A DNA stretch of 8,638 bases from an uncultured Erysipelotrichaceae bacterium (GTDB lineage Bacteria > Bacillota_I > Bacilli_A > Erysipelotrichales > Erysipelotrichaceae), in the NCBI GenBank assembly GCA_905201565.1, contig CAJKOS010000073.1, positions 1 through 8,638 on the forward strand, given 5' to 3'. Below, piece by piece: positions 1-6,776 of this stretch (positions are counted from its first letter, which is position 1; each line of letters opens with the position of its first letter). The position numbers were made by a program, and so were the translations under genes. The notes beneath the pieces were generated by a model that saw only the letters and a program-made list of their open reading frames with translations, was not told where the DNA came from and did not search any database.

Positions 1-176
1 ATGGCGTAGAGAATGCGCCGGTGGACGGGCTTCAGACCGTCGCGTACATCGGGCAAAGCGCGCCCGATTATGACCGACATCGCATATTCGATAAACGAGG
101 TCTTGACCTCTTTCTTTATGTCAATGTCGGTGATTTTCTGCGCCTCGTGGGCGGAATAATCGATTTCGTTGTCCAT
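1..176 (-). CDS. gyrA: DNA gyrase subunit A, N-terminal fragment cut by the window edge
   Basis: GyrA is the DNA-breaking and rejoining subunit of gyrase and forms an A2B2 enzyme with GyrB to introduce negative supercoils. Only 58 full codons are visible; the gene runs off the left edge. The visible residues fit the start of the type IIA topoisomerase A subunit: a short acidic leader ([13 protein letters not shown]), then [20 protein letters not shown] at about residues 27-46 and [12 protein letters not shown] at 47-58. The catalytic tyrosine would lie further on, outside the window. The ATG at 176 follows a GGAG element 5 nt upstream and sits 32 nt after the gyrB stop, so the two subunits are probably co-transcribed. 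ParC is an alternative by sequence alone, but the position after gyrB favours GyrA. Codon choice (GCG, TCG, CGC, ATA) matches the 3' end of gyrB, not the rest of the window. Confidence 0.93.
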   Translation of the reverse strand, partial: MDNEIDYSAHEAQKITDIDIKKEVKTSFIEYAMSVIIGRALPDVRDGLKPVHRRILYA

Positions 177-208
177 AAAAACTCCAATATCTTAATGCCC
201 GACGCGGA

Positions 209-2209
209 TCATATATCAACGTTTTCCGCGTATTTGGCGTTGTTTTCGATGTACTGACGTCTCGGCTCGACCTTATCGCCCATCAGCAGGGTGAAAATAT
301 TGTCTGCCTCAACCGCATCGTCGATTGTGATGCGCTTCAGAGTACGTGTCGCGGGATCCATCGTCGTTTCCCTGAGCTGGTCGGCATTCATCTCGCCGAG
401 ACCTTTGTATCTCGACGCCGTGACGCCTGTCGTACCAAGCTCCGCGATATATTTGTCGCGCTCCTCCTCGGTGAAGGCATATCTTTCCTGCTTGCCCTTG
501 AACACCTTGAAAAGCGGCGGAATTGCGGCATAAACATGTCCTTCTTCAATCAGAGGACGCATATGACGGAAGAAGAAGGTCAGAAGCAGCGTCTTGATGT
601 GCGCGCCGTCTACATCGGCATCCGCCATGATGATAATCTTGCCGTATCTCAGCTTTTTGATATCAAATTCGTCGCCGATTCCCGTACCGAGCGCAAGAAT
701 TATGGGTATAATCTGTGTGGAGCTGTAAATTCTTTCAAGACGCGCCTTTTCGACATTGAGAATCTTACCTCTCAAAGGCAGGATAGCCTGGTAATGAGAA
801 TCTCTGCCCTGCTTTGCAGAACCACCTGCGGAGTCACCCTCGACGATATAGATTTCACAGATACTAGCGTCTTTAGATGAGCAGTCAGCGAGTTTTCCAG
901 GCAGTGAACCGATTTCCAGCGGATTCTTTCTTCTGGTGAGTTCTCTTGCCTTCTTTGCGGCGAGTCTTGCCTTATTGGCAAGGGAGCACTTTTCAACGAT
1001 CTGTTTGGCTTCATCCGGGTTTTCCATCAGGAACTTCTCCAGCTGGCTGCCAAAGATATCGGAGACAATCTTCTTGACTTCTGTATTGCCAAGTTTTGTC
1101 TTTGTCTGTCCTTCGTACTGCGGATCAGGATGTTTGACGGAAATGACTGCCACAATACCTTCCTTGCAGTCATCACGGGAAAGGTTGCTGTCTTTGTTCT
1201 TTAACAGCTTGGCATTTCTTGCATAGTTATTGATAACCCTGTAAATTGCCATATCAAAACCATCGAGGTGTGTACCACCTTCTACCGTGTTGATATTGTT
1301 ACAGAATGTATAGACACCAGGGTTGTAGCCATCGTTGTACTGCATAGCCACTTCTACCTGGATATCGTCTTCATAACCTTCCGCATAGATGATATCCGGA
1401 TGAATGGTTGTCTTTCCCTTGTTCAGGTATTCTACATATTGCTTGAGACCACCTTCATACATGAATTCATAGTGCTTCTCATTTTCTTCTTCCGCCCTTT
1501 CATCATTGAAGACAAGGCGGATGCCCTTATTGAGGAAAGCAAGCTGTCTCAGACGATTGCGGATCGTATCATGGTCATAGACCGTTGTCTCTTTGAAGAT
1601 GGTAGGATCAGCCTTAAAACGGACACGGGAACCATGTTTTTCAGGATCACATGTACCGGTGATATGCAACGGTTCTACGGCATGTCCACCATTTTCAAAT
1701 CGTACAAAGTATTGGGAACCTTCATGGAATACGGTAACTTCGAGCCATGAAGAAAGTGCATTAACAACAGAAGCACCTACACCATGGAGACCACCAGAAA
1801 TCTTATAGGCACCTCCACCAAACTTACCACCCGCATGCAATACGGTAAAAATGGTTTCAATGGTAGATTTGCCAGTCTTGGCATTCATACCGGTTGGCAT
1901 ACCACGGCCATCATCTTCGACGGTAACGATGTTATCGTTATCGATGGTGACGGTGATGGTTGTCGCATAGCCTGCCATGGCTTCGTCAATACCATTATCG
2001 ACAATTTCCCAGACAAGATGGTGCAGACCTTTGGATGATGTAGAAGCAATATACATACCAGGACGTTTGCGCACTGCTTCAAGACCATCCAGAACCTGAA
2101 TTTCCTCATCGTTGTATTCTTCTGTTACTTTCATATCGAGTTCTTCACCAATAACAGCATTACTGGTTTCTGTCTCGAATTCTTCTATTTCTTTATCCAT
2201 TTCGCTCAT
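209..2209 (-). CDS. gyrB: DNA gyrase subunit B (ATPase subunit)
   Basis: GyrB supplies the ATPase and the TOPRIM metal site of gyrase. The 666-residue product is about 25-30 residues longer than the usual ~640 because of an acidic N-terminal extension (residues 1-33). GHKL ATPase motifs are present: [15 protein letters not shown] (40-54), [10 protein letters not shown] (68-77), DDGRGMP (99-105) and [15 protein letters not shown] (139-153). The TOPRIM domain shows [14 protein letters not shown] (457-470) and the acidic cluster [11 protein letters not shown] (528-538). The C-terminal [13 protein letters not shown] (600-612) and terminal NVDI are typical. The ATG at 2209 has a strong AGGAGG 6 nt upstream and overlaps the recF end by 17 nt. 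Composition is not uniform. From about codon 460-490 to the stop, NCG codons, GGC and ATA become common, whereas the 5' three quarters prefer GGT and avoid NCG. The reading frame is intact throughout. Function is certain; single-origin descent of the whole gene is not. Confidence 0.97.
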   Translation of the reverse strand: MSEMDKEIEEFETETSNAVIGEELDMKVTEEYNDEEIQVLDGLEAVRKRPGMYIASTSSKGLHHLVWEIVDNGIDEAMAGYATTITVTIDNDNIVTVEDDGRGMPTGMNAKTGKSTIETIFTVLHAGGKFGGGAYKISGGLHGVGASVVNALSSWLEVTVFHEGSQYFVRFENGGHAVEPLHITGTCDPEKHGSRVRFKADPTIFKETTVYDHDTIRNRLRQLAFLNKGIRLVFNDERAEEENEKHYEFMYEGGLKQYVEYLNKGKTTIHPDIIYAEGYEDDIQVEVAMQYNDGYNPGVYTFCNNINTVEGGTHLDGFDMAIYRVINNYARNAKLLKNKDSNLSRDDCKEGIVAVISVKHPDPQYEGQTKTKLGNTEVKKIVSDIFGSQLEKFLMENPDEAKQIVEKCSLANKARLAAKKARELTRRKNPLEIGSLPGKLADCSSKDASICEIYIVEGDSAGGSAKQGRDSHYQAILPLRGKILNVEKARLERIYSSTQIIPIILALGTGIGDEFDIKKLRYGKIIIMADADVDGAHIKTLLLTFFFRHMRPLIEEGHVYAAIPPLFKVFKGKQERYAFTEEERDKYIAELGTTGVTASRYKGLGEMNADQLRETTMDPATRTLKRITIDDAVEADNIFTLLMGDKVEPRRQYIENNAKYAENVDI

Positions 2210-3293
2210 TCAAGTCCTCCTGTCTGATTGTGCCATTCACAACATGAAACTCTCTCATCCGTTCGTTTTTCATCAATTCCGGAATATGAGTTGCAGTGAT
2301 CAAACACTGTGATGAATTTGAAACAAGCGCAAGCAGCCTCTTCTGTTTATCATTGTCCAATTCAGACAATACATCATCCAGCAGAAGTACGGCATCTTCG
2401 TTTGTCTTGTTTCTGATATAGGCATTCAGCGACAATTTGAAGGCAAGCATAGCCATTCTCTTTTGTCCCTGTGATGCTGTTTCAATAATGTTCTTCCCAT
2501 TCAGGAAGAAACAGATATCTTCCCGGTGAACACCGATGGATGTCACCCTTTGTTCTATGTCTTTTTCGAGTAAAGAAAGGTGCTGGTCCATAATTTGTTT
2601 TTCACCAAACTCTTTGAAACATGTCTTATAGGCAACGGTAAGATGGACAGATGGATCATCCGCAATCTTCTGGTAATAGAAATCGATGTTATCATTGATC
2701 ACCTTGCAAAAATCAATGCGATTGGCAATGATCTTTGCCTCCAATACACTCATCTGCTTTGTCAGTGTTTCAAGAAATATACGGTCTGGTTCTTTTTTCT
2801 TGAGAACAAGGTTTCTTTGTTTCAAGAGTTTTCTGTACTGGTTCATCGCTTCCAGATACTTTATAGAAATTTTGGAGATTTCCTGATCCATGACCTTTCT
2901 TCTTTCAGATGGTGAGTCCTGAAAGAGAATGATATCATCCGGAGAAAAGAGGATGACATTGAGAATACCTACAAATTCGCTGCTCTTCTGCATTGGAACC
3001 TTATCACAAAGCAATGTCTTTCCTTTATGGTGAATGACTGCTTCCAGTTCTTTCTGCTTCCCCTTCTTTTCACAAATACAGCGGATATCCGCAAATGGAC
3101 ATCCAATGCGTATCAGTTTTTTATCATCATTGATACGAAAAGACCTCGTCAAAGAAAGGTAGACAAGACTTTCCAAAAGATTTGTCTTTCCCTGGGCATT
3201 GTTTCCGGTAAACAGGTTGACACCTTTGTAAAGTTCCAGGGAACATGTCTCATAGTTTCTGAAATTGCGTAATTTGATCTCTCTGATCCGCAT
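2193..3293 (-). CDS. recF: DNA replication and repair protein RecF
   Basis: RecF is an SMC/ABC-like ATPase that, with RecO and RecR, helps load RecA at single-strand gaps and stalled forks. The 366-residue length is normal. Walker A is GNNAQGKT (30-37), after the typical RLRNFRNY-like opening (here KLRNFRNYE, 7-15). The ABC-type signature is SQGQKRMAM (274-282), and Walker B with the D-loop is [12 protein letters not shown] (302-313). The segment [21 protein letters not shown] (116-136) is also characteristic. The ATG at 3293 shares one base with the yaaA stop (TGATG), which implies translational coupling. The 3' end overlaps gyrB by 17 nt. The remB/yaaB gene found between recF and gyrB in Bacillus subtilis is absent. 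Codon use matches dnaA and dnaN. Confidence 0.97.
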   Translation of the reverse strand: MRIREIKLRNFRNYETCSLELYKGVNLFTGNNAQGKTNLLESLVYLSLTRSFRINDDKKLIRIGCPFADIRCICEKKGKQKELEAVIHHKGKTLLCDKVPMQKSSEFVGILNVILFSPDDIILFQDSPSERRKVMDQEISKISIKYLEAMNQYRKLLKQRNLVLKKKEPDRIFLETLTKQMSVLEAKIIANRIDFCKVINDNIDFYYQKIADDPSVHLTVAYKTCFKEFGEKQIMDQHLSLLEKDIEQRVTSIGVHREDICFFLNGKNIIETASQGQKRMAMLAFKLSLNAYIRNKTNEDAVLLLDDVLSELDNDKQKRLLALVSNSSQCLITATHIPELMKNERMREFHVVNGTIRQEDLNERNG

Positions 3294-3490
3294 CAGCCAA
3301 CAACAAATTTCTTTCCTTCCACGACAACAATATCCTCTGGATACAGTTTCCTGCCACGCCTGTTTTCTTTTTCTCCATTTACGGTAATATCAGCTTCTTG
3401 AAGATAGAGTTTTGCCTGACCACCGGTAGAAACAATTCCACTGAGTTTCAGAAATTGTTGAAGTGTGATGTAATCCTTTTTTTCCTTCAT
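3293..3490 (-). CDS. yaaA: S4-domain RNA-binding protein YaaA
   Basis: This small protein (65 residues) consists of essentially one S4 domain, a fold that binds structured RNA. The core spans about residues 8-62: LQQFLKLSGIVSTGGQAKLY, then LQEADITVNGEKENRRGRKL and PEDIVVVEGKKF. The GG-QAK and VNGE-RRGRKL pattern is typical of the family between dnaN and recF in Bacillota. Its position there supports the name, which should not be confused with the unrelated E. coli peroxide-stress YaaA. The ATG at 3490 has AAAGGAG 8 nt upstream. The stop overlaps the recF start by one base. A promoter lies directly upstream and the dnaN terminator precedes it, so this is probably the first gene of a yaaA-recF-gyrB-gyrA unit. 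The exact RNA target is not evident; a ribosome-related role is usually proposed for the family. Confidence 0.92.
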   Translation of the reverse strand: MKEKKDYITLQQFLKLSGIVSTGGQAKLYLQEADITVNGEKENRRGRKLYPEDIVVVEGKKFVVG

Positions 3491-3527
3491 TTCAGGTACT
3501 CCTTTAATGACATAAAACTGCTAAGTT

Positions 3528-3536
3528 ATTATACCA
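3528..3536 (-). promoter_or_regulatory. Extended -10 promoter for yaaA-recF-gyrB-gyrA
   Basis: On the minus strand the sequence reads TGGTATAAT, a perfect TATAAT with the TGn extension. No convincing -35 lies 16-18 nt upstream, which is common when the -10 is extended. Transcription would begin near 3521 and leave a leader of about 30 nt that includes the yaaA ribosome binding site. The position just after the dnaN terminator supports a separate transcription unit. Confidence 0.65.
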
Positions 3537-3552
3537 TAAAAATAGTCAATAT

Positions 3553-3567
3553 GCCTTATTTTAAGGC
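3553..3567. repeat. Short inverted repeat just upstream of the yaaA promoter
   Basis: GCCTTA and TAAGGC form a perfect 6-bp inverted repeat with a 3-nt spacer. It lies about 30-45 nt upstream of the predicted yaaA start of transcription, over the place a -35 would occupy. No long U-run follows it on either strand, so it is a weaker terminator candidate than the neighbouring hairpin. It could be a backup terminator for dnaN, a protein-binding site, or chance. Confidence 0.35.
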
Positions 3568-3580
3568 GTTTCCTTAAAAG

Positions 3581-3603
3581 AAAAACACCGCATTTCTGCG
3601 ATG
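3581..3603 (-). terminator. Intrinsic terminator after dnaN
   Basis: In the dnaN sense, CATCGCA and TGCGGTG pair into a 7-bp stem with one G-U pair and a GAAA tetraloop. The stem is followed directly by TTTTTCTTTT. It starts 10 nt after the dnaN stop. The stem is short, but the stable tetraloop and U-run fit Rho-independent termination. Confidence 0.65.
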
Positions 3604-3612
3604 TTATGTGCC

Positions 3613-4749
3613 TTAATTGTATGTGCGGATCGGCAATGTCAGCTGCAGGATGGAATCATCTTCCGGATCGATGAGAATGAACGGTCTCATCGTTCCTACA
3701 AACTTGAATACAACAGTATCACCCTTCAATGCCTTGGCTGCCTGCATGACATAGGTAGCAGAGAAACTGACATCCAGTGCTTCACCTTCAAACTTCGCAC
3801 CTTCAGAGATCAATGACTGTGTGAAGTCACCAATTTCCTGGCTGCGGTTGGAGAAGATGACATCTTCTTCAGAACACTGCATGCGGTTGATGATCATGTT
3901 ATCATTCTTGATAAACATCGATCTGTCGAGAACACTGATCAAAGATGAACGTGGAATCGTCAGTGTACATGTGAAAGAAGAAGGAATCAGTCTTTCTGTA
4001 TCAGGGAAACCACCATCTAGAAGTCTTGACTGCAGGATGATGGAATCATTGTAGAACTGGATCTTCTTATCATTGACCGCAATACCGATAGTTTTGTTAT
4101 TGGAGAGAAGAATACTTCTTGTTTCATTGAGACTCTTGGAAGGAACGGTAATATTGAAAGACGCATCACTTGTAAAAGGAATGGTCTTTCTTGCCAGTCT
4201 GAAGGAGTCTGTCGCAATGCAGAGCAGTTTGTTATCCGCAAGGACGAAGTTTACACCTTTGAGAACAGGTCTTGTGTCTTTATCAGATGTTGCAAAGACA
4301 GTTTCTTCAATTGCTTCACTCAATACATCAGAGTCAAATTCAATAGATGTTGCTGGTTTTGAAAGATCGATGGAAGGATAATCTTCTGTCTTGATACCGT
4401 TGATACGGAACTGTGCATTGTTACCTTTGAATAAAGTCAATGCACCATCAATGATTTCTACACTGATGTAATCAGAGTCGATCTTATGAACGATATCGAG
4501 GATGTATTTGGCATCGATGACAATACCACCTGGTTCATTGACCATTAATTCAAGATCTTCTGTCTTTTCATTAGACAGTGTGTACTGGATGGTGATGTCA
4601 CTATCACTACCGGTGATGATGAGTGATGGTTCATCTGTAGCGATGATCTTGATACCTTTCAAGGAAGAAATCGGATTGTTGGATGATACAGCATGAGAGA
4701 CACTGGAGAGTGCTTCATACAGTCTGGATTTGGATACTTTGAAATTCAT
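3613..4749 (-). CDS. dnaN: DNA polymerase III beta subunit (sliding clamp)
   Basis: DnaN forms the dimeric ring that holds DNA polymerase III on the template and serves as a docking platform for repair and initiation-control proteins. The 378-residue length is standard for three repeated clamp domains, at roughly 1-125, 126-250 and 251-378. Family landmarks are the N-terminal MNFKVSKSRLYEAL, the middle ATDSFRLARK (about 180-189), RLLDGGFPDTERLIP (about 242-256), and the C-terminal LTLPIRTYN, which forms part of the peptide-binding cleft. The ATG at 4749 follows GGAGG with a 4-nt spacer. The gene is separated from dnaA by 144 bp that hold DnaA boxes, so origin firing and transcription of this gene could interfere with each other. 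A hairpin terminator follows the TAA stop. A TATACA-like -10 is visible near 4761-4766, but I could not define a full promoter; read-through from dnaA is likely. Confidence 0.97.
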   Translation of the reverse strand: MNFKVSKSRLYEALSSVSHAVSSNNPISSLKGIKIIATDEPSLIITGSDSDITIQYTLSNEKTEDLELMVNEPGGIVIDAKYILDIVHKIDSDYISVEIIDGALTLFKGNNAQFRINGIKTEDYPSIDLSKPATSIEFDSDVLSEAIEETVFATSDKDTRPVLKGVNFVLADNKLLCIATDSFRLARKTIPFTSDASFNITVPSKSLNETRSILLSNNKTIGIAVNDKKIQFYNDSIILQSRLLDGGFPDTERLIPSSFTCTLTIPRSSLISVLDRSMFIKNDNMIINRMQCSEEDVIFSNRSQEIGDFTQSLISEGAKFEGEALDVSFSATYVMQAAKALKGDTVVFKFVGTMRPFILIDPEDDSILQLTLPIRTYN

Positions 4750-4753
4750 GTGG

Positions 4754-4893
4754 CCTCCATTATGTATATTCTTTTATTTTTGTTTATTACTATTAAGGCT
4801 GTGGAAAATGTGGAAAACTATGAATTTCCGCATAAACACGCAGGTATTTTACCATTTTAAGGTGTGGACAGATAGTGGATAATTTGTGGAAAA
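4754..4893 (-). other. Downstream origin sub-region (dnaA-dnaN gap) with DnaA boxes and a candidate unwinding element
   Basis: Three exact boxes (TTTTCCACA in the dnaA sense) lie at 4885-4893, 4809-4817 and 4800-4808. The last two abut head to tail without a spacer. A near-consensus box, TTATCCACT, is at 4874-4882, and a weak one is at 4863-4871. Directly after the tandem boxes come GCC (4797-4799), four NTA triplets in phase (TTA ATA GTA ATA, 4785-4796), and then an A-rich tract to about 4760. In Bacillus subtilis, duplex opening occurs in this same gap, and boxes, GC-rich spacer and DnaA-trios follow in that order. The boxes are read directly; the opening function is inferred by analogy. 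Confidence 0.72.
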
Positions 4894-6273
4894 CTACATA
4901 CCGAGAGATTTTTCGATCTCTTTGACAGCTGTAGCCATCGGTCCTTTCTTCTCAATTTCCTTCTCTATTTTGGTACAGGAAGAAATGATTGTAGAGTGAT
5001 CTCTTCCCCCAAATTCATTACCGATCTTGCTGTATTGCAGATCCAACAGCTTCCTGCAGAGGTAGATAGATATCTGCCTTGCATTGGAAATGAGCTTTGT
5101 ACGGGTCTTGGAAGTGATCTGCTGATGGGTCAGACCATAGTAGTCCGCTACCGCATTGATGATCTTCTTTGGGGAAAGACCTGTCTTATCCGAAACAACT
5201 GCCTGTGATTTCAGTGCTTCCATGATGGTATCAAAGCGGATGACACCACCATCTGGCTGAAACTGGATGGCATAGAACAATACCCTGTTCCATGCCCCTT
5301 CAAGATTTCTCACATTGCCAGAGAAATTTGAAGCGATATATGCCAATCCTTCCGGATCTACATCTTCTATACCATACCCATTCTGTTTGATCTTCATCTG
5401 CAATATGGCAAGAGAAGTCTCAAATTCAGGGGAATCGATACCGACAGACAAACCGCTTGAAAAGCGGGAAATCAACCTGTCTTCCAGTCCTCTGATCTCA
5501 TTTGGCTGACGATCTGAGGCAATGCATATCTGTTTGCGGTTATTGATCAGTTCATTATAGATGGTAAAGAAGATTTCATGGGATTTCTCCTTGCCAGCAA
5601 GGAACTGGATATCATCAATCAGAAGAAGATCGATGTTATACATGAATTTTTTGAACTGCTCAATCTTGTTTTCCCGGATTGCATTGACGACATTTTCGAC
5701 AAACTTCAATGATTCGGTGTAATACACCTTTTTGGAAGGATCATTTGTCAAAACGTAGTTGGCGATTGCCATTAACAGATGTGTCTTTCCAAGACCAGAA
5801 TTACCATAGATAAACAATGGATTGAAGAACTGTCCTGGCTTGGCAGCACAGGCAAGTGCAGCAGACTGGCTTTCCCTGTTACAGTCACCTACGACAAAGT
5901 TCTTGAATGTCCTGTCCCTTTGAATAGGCATGGACTGGAATTCCCGCAGATCTTCTTCCTGTAAATCTTCTTCATCCTCAACAGGAAGATGGTTCTTCAA
6001 TTCATTCTTTGCATAAATATCTATAGATGGAGGAATTTCTGTACCAAGTACATCTGCGAATGCATATCCGATGTTCTGGTATTCCTGCTGGACGATCTGT
6101 TTGAAGATAATGGAAGGCGCAACGATGATCGCCTTTGTTTCTGTCAGGTCCTGAATGGAACACATTTTATAAAAGCTGTCGATAATAGGTGGTTCGATAT
6201 TGCAATTGGTCTGCAGATACTCAAGAACCTGATTCCATATTTCCGCCAGATATTGATCTTTGTTTCTGGTCAT
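4894..6273 (-). CDS. dnaA: Chromosomal replication initiator DnaA
   Basis: DnaA is the AAA+ initiator that binds DnaA boxes, opens the origin and helps load the replicative helicase. The product is 459 residues. Domain I covers about 1-85. A short acidic linker (EDEEDLQEEDL, 99-109) follows. The AAA+ domain begins near RTFKNFVVGD (121-130) and contains Walker A GNSGLGKT (157-164), Walker B LLLIDDIQF (216-224), the arginine-finger region RLISRFSSGL (266-275) and sensor II GNVRNLEG (319-326). The C-terminal DNA-binding domain carries the signature IGNEFGGRDHSTI (417-429). The usual GRDHTT is here GRDHST, a Ser for the Thr that contacts box bases. The ATG at 6273 is chosen because AAGGAG stands 7 nt upstream; the frame stays open to 6363, but those codons encode no domain I sequence and overlap a DnaA box. 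DnaA boxes on both sides suggest autoregulation. Confidence 0.98.
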   Translation of the reverse strand: MTRNKDQYLAEIWNQVLEYLQTNCNIEPPIIDSFYKMCSIQDLTETKAIIVAPSIIFKQIVQQEYQNIGYAFADVLGTEIPPSIDIYAKNELKNHLPVEDEEDLQEEDLREFQSMPIQRDRTFKNFVVGDCNRESQSAALACAAKPGQFFNPLFIYGNSGLGKTHLLMAIANYVLTNDPSKKVYYTESLKFVENVVNAIRENKIEQFKKFMYNIDLLLIDDIQFLAGKEKSHEIFFTIYNELINNRKQICIASDRQPNEIRGLEDRLISRFSSGLSVGIDSPEFETSLAILQMKIKQNGYGIEDVDPEGLAYIASNFSGNVRNLEGAWNRVLFYAIQFQPDGGVIRFDTIMEALKSQAVVSDKTGLSPKKIINAVADYYGLTHQQITSKTRTKLISNARQISIYLCRKLLDLQYSKIGNEFGGRDHSTIISSCTKIEKEIEKKGPMATAVKEIEKSLGM

Positions 6274-6301
6274 AATAACTCCTTGATTCGTATGCATTGA
6301 T

Positions 6302-6307
6302 ATTGTA
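6302..6307 (-). promoter_or_regulatory. Possible -10 element of the dnaA promoter
   Basis: The minus strand reads TACAAT, one base from TATAAT, about 28 nt before the dnaA ATG. This would give a leader of roughly 20-25 nt containing the AAGGAG site. I see no good -35 at 16-18 nt spacing. The nearest exact DnaA box (6354-6362) lies about 50 bp upstream, where bound DnaA could affect transcription. Confidence 0.3.
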
Positions 6308-6353
6308 GGCATTGAAAGTTTGAAATACCACATGAAAATTGTTGAAAACTTAT

Positions 6354-6713
6354 TTTTCCACATAGTAAAACCATGGTAAAAACCGCATAAATATCAGTAA
6401 AAATACACTTTTCCACAAAATGAACATTGTGGAAAAAATGTGGAAAAACTCTCCACAATGTTGATAAGTTTGATTTTTGTGGAAAAACATGTTTTTTCAT
6501 CCACTTTTCCACAAGTTTTTAACATCAGAAAATGGCTTAATTATCGCATTATTTGAGTTTTCCACATCTTTCCACATATGTGGAAAACTGCCATTGTGGA
6601 GAGTGGAAAACCATGTGGAAAACAACCAATTGTAAAGTTTTCATGAAAGAGTTTTCCACACATTTTCGTATAAAAATATGTGAAATGATGGCTTATGTGG
6701 AAAGTTTTCCACA
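6354..6713. other. oriC: Replication origin, upstream DnaA-box cluster
   Basis: Eleven exact copies of TTTTCCACA lie between the jag terminator and dnaA. On the plus strand they start at 6354, 6409, 6505, 6558, 6652 and 6705. On the minus strand they cover 6428-6436, 6439-6447, 6478-6486, 6579-6587 and 6614-6622. Weaker matches are at 6449-6457, 6568-6576, 6595-6603, 6602-6610 and 6696-6704. None is the textbook TTATCCACA. AT-rich stretches near 6370-6405 and 6515-6556 are free of exact boxes. The density, both orientations and the position beside dnaA identify an origin region that probably acts with the boxes in the dnaA-dnaN gap. No credible gene lies in this stretch; a short open frame at 6270-6512 has no ribosome binding site and no recognisable protein. 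Confidence 0.88.
6569..6586. repeat. Perfect 18-bp palindrome of two opposed DnaA boxes
   Basis: TTTCCACAT is followed at once by its exact reverse complement, ATGTGGAAA, so a weak box and the exact box at 6579-6587 face each other across the centre. A further exact box (6558-6566) precedes them, making three boxes at about 10-bp steps, roughly one helical turn apart. That spacing suits cooperative DnaA binding on one face of the helix. Confidence 0.7.
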
Positions 6714-6714
6714 T
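6695..6714. repeat. Inverted pair of DnaA boxes near the jag-proximal edge of the origin
   Basis: ATGTGGAAA and TTTCCACAT form a 9-bp inverted repeat with a 2-bp centre. The right arm is part of the exact box at 6705-6713; the left arm is a weaker box. It is the last box-like element before the jag terminator and may mark the edge of the origin. Confidence 0.6.
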
Positions 6715-6740
6715 ATTCGATAATTCTCATACATATACAT

Positions 6741-6769
6741 AAAAAAATCTGCTGGTGTCCAGCAGATTT
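6741..6769 (-). terminator. Strong intrinsic terminator after jag
   Basis: In the jag sense, AAATCTGCTGG and CCAGCAGATTT form a perfect 11-bp stem with a 3-nt loop (ACA), and a 7-T run (6747-6741) overlaps the end of the stem. It lies 7 nt after the jag stop and just before the DnaA-box cluster. It should stop rnpA-yidC-jag transcription from running into the origin and dnaA. Confidence 0.9.
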
Positions 6770-6776
6770 CAATTGC

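Noticed and set aside
1268..1750. Plus-strand open frame of 160 codons opposite gyrB
   Set aside because: Antisense to the conserved GyrB ATPase region; its openness follows from gyrB codon use and the product resembles no known family.
3528..3550. TTGACT as -35 paired with TATAAT upstream of yaaA
   Set aside because: The spacing is only 10 nt, too short for a sigma-70-type promoter; the extended -10 explains the site better.
6274..6363. Longer dnaA start, 30 codons upstream
   Set aside because: The extra residues do not resemble DnaA domain I, the stretch overlaps a DnaA box and the possible promoter, and the ATG at 6273 has a good AAGGAG.
6354..6713. CRISPR-like or satellite repeat array
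   Set aside because: The repeated unit is only 9 bp, occurs in both orientations with irregular spacing, and is the DnaA box; there are no uniform spacers or cas genes.
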